Assembly (NCBI GenBank): GCA_938046095.1
Contig: CALIXS010000019.1
Span: 1-64,000, forward strand
Length of the DNA stretch: 64,000 bases
Direction: 5' to 3'
Origin: an uncultured Clostridia bacterium
GTDB taxonomy: Bacteria; Bacillota; Clostridia; Peptostreptococcales; Anaerovoracaceae
Within the stretch, counting starts at the first letter, position 1, and each line of letters opens with the position of its first letter. This document shows, one piece after another, positions 60,640-64,000 of this stretch. The notes beneath the pieces are model-generated. The model saw nothing but the letters and a program-made list of their open reading frames with translations. It made no database searches and was not told the origin of the DNA. The translations under genes were made by a program, and so were the position numbers.

Positions 60640-61514
60640 AGATACAGGTACGCGATTTCGATCTCGATCATATTTTTGACTGCGGACAGGCTTTCAGGTG
60701 GAGGAAGTTGAGCGACGGTTCGTATACGGGTGTCGCCCTGGGCAGTATCGTCAATATGCGCTTTGATGCGCAGGAAAAGGGATATAGCGGCGAGCTTGAG
60801 ATAACGACGCTTGCGGGCGATAAAAACGAAGAAAAATGGCGTACATATCTGGACCTTGACAGCGACTACGGTGCTGCCAAAAGGCGCCTCGCCGATGCAG
60901 ATCCCGTGATTGCGGAGGCGATAAAATCGGGTGAGGGTATAAGGATTCTCAGGCAGGAGCTCTGGGAGGTCATACTTTCGTTTCTGATATCCCAGAATAA
61001 TAATATTCCGAGGATAAAGGGGTGCATAGAGGGTCTCGCATCGCTTTGCGGCGAACCGATACGCGCAGCTGCCGAGCGCCGGGAATCTGAGGAATGTCCC
61101 GGGGGTCTTACCGCTTTTAGGCTTCCGTCCGCGGAAAAGCTCTCCGGCATGGAACCGGGCGACCTTTCGCCGGTCAGGCTCGGTTACAGAGCGAGGTACA
61201 TAATAGAAACGGCGCGAAAGATTACTTCGGACGGTTTTCCATCCTCTCCGGAGGAGCTGACGGAGCTTTGCGGCGTAGGGCCGAAGGTCGCCAACTGCAT
61301 AAGCCTTTTCGGAATGGGAATAACAGACAGCTTTCCGATAGATGTATGGATGAAAAAGGTGATGGCGCAGATGTACGGCTTTGAGGAAAATGACGTTAAA
61401 GGAATGACTTCGTTTGCTGCTGACAGATTCGGCGAACTGTCGGGACTCGCACAGCAGTATCTCTTCTATTTCATACGCTGTCAAAGCGCCTCGGGCGGCA
61501 AAATCCCCAAATAA
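60636..61514 (+). CDS. 8-oxoguanine DNA glycosylase (OGG1-like)
   Basis: Base-excision repair enzyme of the HhH-GPD superfamily with the N-terminal OGG domain. The sequence starts with the family's DLDHIFDCGQAFRW motif; the helix-hairpin-helix is LCGVGPKVANCISLFG with the predicted catalytic Lys K217, and the catalytic Asp is in PIDVWM. The 292-aa length and domain order match bacterial Ogg proteins. It removes oxidised guanine and may act as an AP lyase. Translation is coupled to the preceding fusion protein (ATGA overlap). Confidence 0.92.
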   Translation: MKIQVRDFDLDHIFDCGQAFRWRKLSDGSYTGVALGSIVNMRFDAQEKGYSGELEITTLAGDKNEEKWRTYLDLDSDYGAAKRRLADADPVIAEAIKSGEGIRILRQELWEVILSFLISQNNNIPRIKGCIEGLASLCGEPIRAAAERRESEECPGGLTAFRLPSAEKLSGMEPGDLSPVRLGYRARYIIETARKITSDGFPSSPEELTELCGVGPKVANCISLFGMGITDSFPIDVWMKKVMAQMYGFEENDVKGMTSFAADRFGELSGLAQQYLFYFIRCQSASGGKIPK

Positions 61515-61533
61515 TATATATCAAATAATTATG

Positions 61534-61562
61534 TTGACAAGGAGTGACAAAAAGCATAGAAT
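61534..61562 (+). promoter_or_regulatory. Promoter of groESL
   Basis: TTGACA (61534-61539) and TAGAAT (61557-61562), 17-base spacer. The CIRCE begins 11 bases downstream, over the expected transcription start. Confidence 0.85.
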
Positions 61563-61573
61563 AAGGATTGTGG

Positions 61574-61600
61574 TTAGCACTCGAAAAGATTGAGTGCTAA
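61574..61600 (+). promoter_or_regulatory. CIRCE operator (HrcA) of groESL
   Basis: Perfect TTAGCACTC-N9-GAGTGCTAA, identical in its arms to the copy upstream of hsp20. Confidence 0.97.
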
Positions 61601-61645
61601 CAAAATAACGGCTACGTTAAACTAAAATATTCAGGGAGGTATAAC

Positions 61646-61924
61646 ATGAGCGTAGGAATCAAACCGCTTGGCAGCAGAGTTTTGATCAAAAAGCTGGAGG
61701 CAGAAGAGAAGACAGAGGGAGGCATCATCCTTACGAGCTCGGCTAAGGAGAAGCCGCAGATGGCTAAGGTAATGGCGGTTGGCCCGGGAACAAAGGACGA
61801 GCCGATGGAGCTTAAGGTCGGTGATAAGGTGGTATTTGCGAAATACGCCGGCACTGACATCAAGTATGACGGCGAAGAATACACGATCATGAGCCAGGAA
61901 GACATTCTGGCTACGGTAAAATGA
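61646..61924 (+). CDS. groES: Co-chaperonin GroES
   Basis: A 92-aa subunit of the heptameric lid for GroEL. Typical motifs are IKPLGSRVLIKKLEAEEKTEGGIILTSSAKEKPQMAKVMAVGPG, including the mobile loop, and VVFAKYAGTDIKYDGEEY. AGGGAGGT precedes the ATG. Controlled by HrcA through the CIRCE at 61574. Confidence 0.98.
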   Translation: MSVGIKPLGSRVLIKKLEAEEKTEGGIILTSSAKEKPQMAKVMAVGPGTKDEPMELKVGDKVVFAKYAGTDIKYDGEEYTIMSQEDILATVK

Positions 61925-61948
61925 ATTCGATATCGGAGGTAAACAAAA

Positions 61949-63577
61949 ATGGCAAAGGATATTTTTTACGGTGAGGACGCCAGAAGGAAGCTTCAGGCGG
62001 GTGTCGACAAACTTGCAGATACAGTTAAAATCACTCTCGGCCCTAAAGGCAGAAACGTGCTCATAAGCAAATCATACGGATCGCCGGTGATCACCAACGA
62101 CGGCGTAACGATCGCAAAGGAGATCGAGCTCGAGGACGGAACGGAGAACATGGGAGCGCAGCTCGTCAAAGAGGTCGCGACCAAGACTAACGACGTGGCG
62201 GGAGACGGCACGACTACCGCTACTCTGCTTGCTCAGGTCATAATCAGGGAGGGCTTCAAGAACGTCGCTGCCGGAGCTAACCCTATGGAGCTCAAGCGCG
62301 GTATAGAGGGAGCCGTGCAGAAATCTGTCGAAGAGGTTGAGAAGCAATCGCACAAGGTTGCGACAAAGGAAAGCATCTCGCAGGTAGCTTCTGTATCGGC
62401 GGGAGATACGCAGATCGGCAGCCTCATCGCCGAGGCTATGGAGAAGGTTGGCCGTGACGGTGTTATAACCGTAGAAGAATCGAAATCTCTCGGTACCGTT
62501 CTTGATGTAGTCGAAGGCATGCAGTTCGACAGAGGTTACCTTTCTGCATACATGGTTTCCGATACGGACAAGATGGAGGCTGTTATCGAAAATCCGTACA
62601 TCCTGCTGACGGACAAGAAGCTCTCGAACATTCAGGATCTTCTTCCTCTCCTCGAGCAGATCGTAAAACAGGGCAGGAAGCTGCTTATAGTAGCAGAGGA
62701 CGTAGAGGGCGAAGCGCTTGCTACGCTCGTTATCAATAAGCTTAAGGGAATCATCGATGTCGTAGCCGTAAAGGCTCCGGGCTTCGGAGACAGACGCAAG
62801 GCGATGATGGAGGATATCGCGATCCTTACAGGAGGTACCGTCATCAGCGACGAAGTAGGATATGAACTGAAGGAGGCTACTATCGACCTGCTCGGTACGG
62901 CTTCCACGGTGAAGGTCAGCAAGGACAATACGGTTATCGTCGGCGGAGCCGGCTCTAAGACCGACATCAAAAACAGAGTTTCCGCGATCAAGAAGCAGAT
63001 TGAAGACAGTGACTCCGAATTCGACAAGGAAAAACTTCAGGAAAGGCTCGCCAAGCTTTCCGGCGGAGTCGCCGTTATCAAGGTCGGCGCCGCTACGGAA
63101 ACGGAACTCAAGGAAAGAAAGCTTCGCATCGAGGACGCTCTCAATGCGACAAAGGCGGCCGTCGAAGAGGGCATCGTCGCAGGCGGCGGCGTAGCGTTCG
63201 TAAACGCTATTCCTGCGGTATCGAAATTTGCCGAGAAGCTCGAGGGAGACGAGCGCACAGGTGCGAAAATCATAGTCAGAGCTCTCGAAGAGCCTGTCAG
63301 ACAGATCGCCGAAAACGCCGGCTTTGAAGGCAGCGTAGTCGTAGACGCGGTCAAGAATCAGAAAGCCGGAGTAGGCTTCAATGCGGATACCGAAAAGTAT
63401 GTCGACATGATAAAATCAGGCATAGTTGACCCTGCAAAGGTCACGAGGTCGGCACTTCAGAATGCCGCTTCCGCGTCGGCACTTCTGCTTACGACAGAGG
63501 CGGGTGTTGTCGATATCAAAGAGGACAATCCGGCGCCTGCCATGCCGGGCGGAATGGGCATGAACGGAATGATGTAG
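61949..63577 (+). CDS. groEL: Chaperonin GroEL
   Basis: A 542-aa subunit of the double-ring ATP-dependent chaperonin. It has KITLGPKGRNVLI, the ATP-binding GDGTTTATLLAQ, the EGMQFDRGYLSAYMV segment, GGVAVIKVGAATETELKERK and the C-terminal GGMGMNGMM tail. The gene lies 24 bases after groES in the standard order, and a very strong terminator follows. Confidence 0.99.
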   Translation: MAKDIFYGEDARRKLQAGVDKLADTVKITLGPKGRNVLISKSYGSPVITNDGVTIAKEIELEDGTENMGAQLVKEVATKTNDVAGDGTTTATLLAQVIIREGFKNVAAGANPMELKRGIEGAVQKSVEEVEKQSHKVATKESISQVASVSAGDTQIGSLIAEAMEKVGRDGVITVEESKSLGTVLDVVEGMQFDRGYLSAYMVSDTDKMEAVIENPYILLTDKKLSNIQDLLPLLEQIVKQGRKLLIVAEDVEGEALATLVINKLKGIIDVVAVKAPGFGDRRKAMMEDIAILTGGTVISDEVGYELKEATIDLLGTASTVKVSKDNTVIVGGAGSKTDIKNRVSAIKKQIEDSDSEFDKEKLQERLAKLSGGVAVIKVGAATETELKERKLRIEDALNATKAAVEEGIVAGGGVAFVNAIPAVSKFAEKLEGDERTGAKIIVRALEEPVRQIAENAGFEGSVVVDAVKNQKAGVGFNADTEKYVDMIKSGIVDPAKVTRSALQNAASASALLLTTEAGVVDIKEDNPAPAMPGGMGMNGMM

Positions 63578-63604
63578 ACCGGAACATAAAGATAAAATGA
63601 TAAT

Positions 63605-63656
63605 GAAAAACGGGGTACGGTACCGGCATCAAGCCGGTACCGTACCCCGTTTTTCC
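63605..63656 (+). terminator. Strong terminator after groEL
   Basis: An 18-bp perfect stem (63610-63627 with 63633-63650) with the five-base loop ATCAA, preceded by AAAAA and followed by TTTT. The stem contains two copies of GGTAC-type palindromic steps. The flanking A/T runs make it work in both directions. Confidence 0.93.
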
Positions 63657-63759
63657 GGGCTGCAGCTCCGTTTTTTTTACGCTCGAATTGTCAGGCTAAG
63701 CGCAGCGCGGCTGAGTAATAGACATCATAAGGGAGGTGAAACCCGGCCGCTTACCCGAA

Positions 63760-64000
63760 TCATGACGGGAAATACGTATCAACAAAGCTTCGAAGAGATT
63801 CGGTTTCTTTCGTATCGTTGTTCATCAGCTGCAATTCATCGCTTTCCAAAATGCTGTTGACAAATTCAGAACCCTCCGAATATATGACCTCTCTTGCTCC
63901 GTATTGGACGCCGTCGATTAAATAATATCCGGTTTCCGGAATATGATTTGCAAAAAACAGATACGTCTTACCGACTTCCAGTTCGATATCGCCTTCCTCG
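63760..64000 (-). CDS. Unrecognised protein, 3' end only
   Basis: A minus-strand frame is open from the window edge (codon frame from 63999) to a TGA at 63762-63760, giving the last 79 residues of a protein. The text is clearly coding-like: ELEVGKTYLFFANHIPETG, YYLIDGVQYGAREV and an acidic, hydrophilic end SLRSFVDTYFPS. It resembles the tail of an extracytoplasmic or beta-rich domain, but I cannot assign a family. The start lies beyond the window. The roughly 100 bases between the groEL terminator and this gene hold nothing I can support. Confidence 0.65.
   Translation of the reverse strand, partial: EEGDIELEVGKTYLFFANHIPETGYYLIDGVQYGAREVIYSEGSEFVNSILESDELQLMNNDTKETESLRSFVDTYFPS

Noticed and set aside
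1..64000. CRISPR arrays, insertion sequences, prophage or integrase genes
   Set aside because: No regularly spaced repeats, transposase, integrase or phage structural genes were seen on either strand; codon use is even throughout.

Overview
The window reads as a chromosomal segment of an anaerobic, low-to-mid GC Bacillota (Clostridia). Direct signs are strong AGGAGG-type ribosome binding sites, frequent ATA/AGA/AGG codons, GTG and TTG starts, two perfect CIRCE (HrcA) operators, a SAM-I riboswitch in front of metK, a Rex redox repressor, a 'reverse' rubrerythrin, a class A flavodiiron protein and a TRAP transporter next to an L-erythro-3,5-diaminohexanoate dehydrogenase. The last points to amino-acid (lysine) fermentation. 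A member of the Peptostreptococcales/Anaerovoracaceae type is a reasonable guess, but no rRNA gene is present to confirm it. Almost every gene from 10.9 to 41.4 kb and from 43 to 63.6 kb is on the + strand, as expected for one replichore.

0-10.5 kb: the end of a peptide ABC transporter operon; an NSS-family symporter; a 16S rRNA methyltransferase (RsmJ-like); an alkylguanine-DNA alkyltransferase; a tRNA-Lys(CTT) with an acceptor-stem mismatch; a Q/N/P-rich DUF4190-type membrane protein; an Lgt-like gene; an HrcA-controlled hsp20; a PsiE-like membrane protein; an AlaX-type editing protein whose upstream region carries DnaA boxes; and an unrecognised 406-aa protein. 10.5-34.4 kb: SAM riboswitch-metK, aspartate kinase, a trkA-trkH-trkH potassium-uptake operon whose second channel has an altered selectivity filter, a heterodimeric ABC exporter, a cytidylate-kinase-like gene, metG-tatD-tilS, ftsH with a long P/Q/G-rich tail, pucR, coaX-dusB and a flavodiiron protein.

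34.4-41.4 kb is the most unusual part: three overlapping genes encode a 1,593-aa protein (HD domain, helical repeats, NadD-like nucleotidyltransferase, GNAT-like segment, phosphoribosyltransferase-like domain), a malate/lactate-dehydrogenase-like protein and a protein with a C-terminal flavodoxin-like FMN reductase. Together they look like an uncharacterised nucleotide/redox-cofactor pathway. It is followed by rubrerythrin (with a Fur-box-like site upstream), and by niaR divergent from a PTS_EIIC_2-type membrane protein, with a perfect inverted repeat over the shared promoter. An intergenic element with nested and mutually exclusive hairpins follows at 44.1 kb.

44.4-52.0 kb: a sensor kinase with a solute-binding sensor domain, a sigma-54 response regulator, a clear -24/-12 promoter, kdd and the dctPQM genes form a self-contained uptake/catabolism module. 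52.1-61.5 kb is housekeeping: a NifU-like scaffold, PepV dipeptidase, tsaE-tsaB-rimI-tsaD for tRNA t6A, an ABC-F protein, acyl carrier protein, Rex, a small 2[4Fe-4S] ferredoxin, a P-loop/Asp23-like fusion and an OGG-type glycosylase. The window ends with CIRCE-groES-groEL, a long perfect terminator hairpin, and the 3' end of an unrecognised minus-strand gene.
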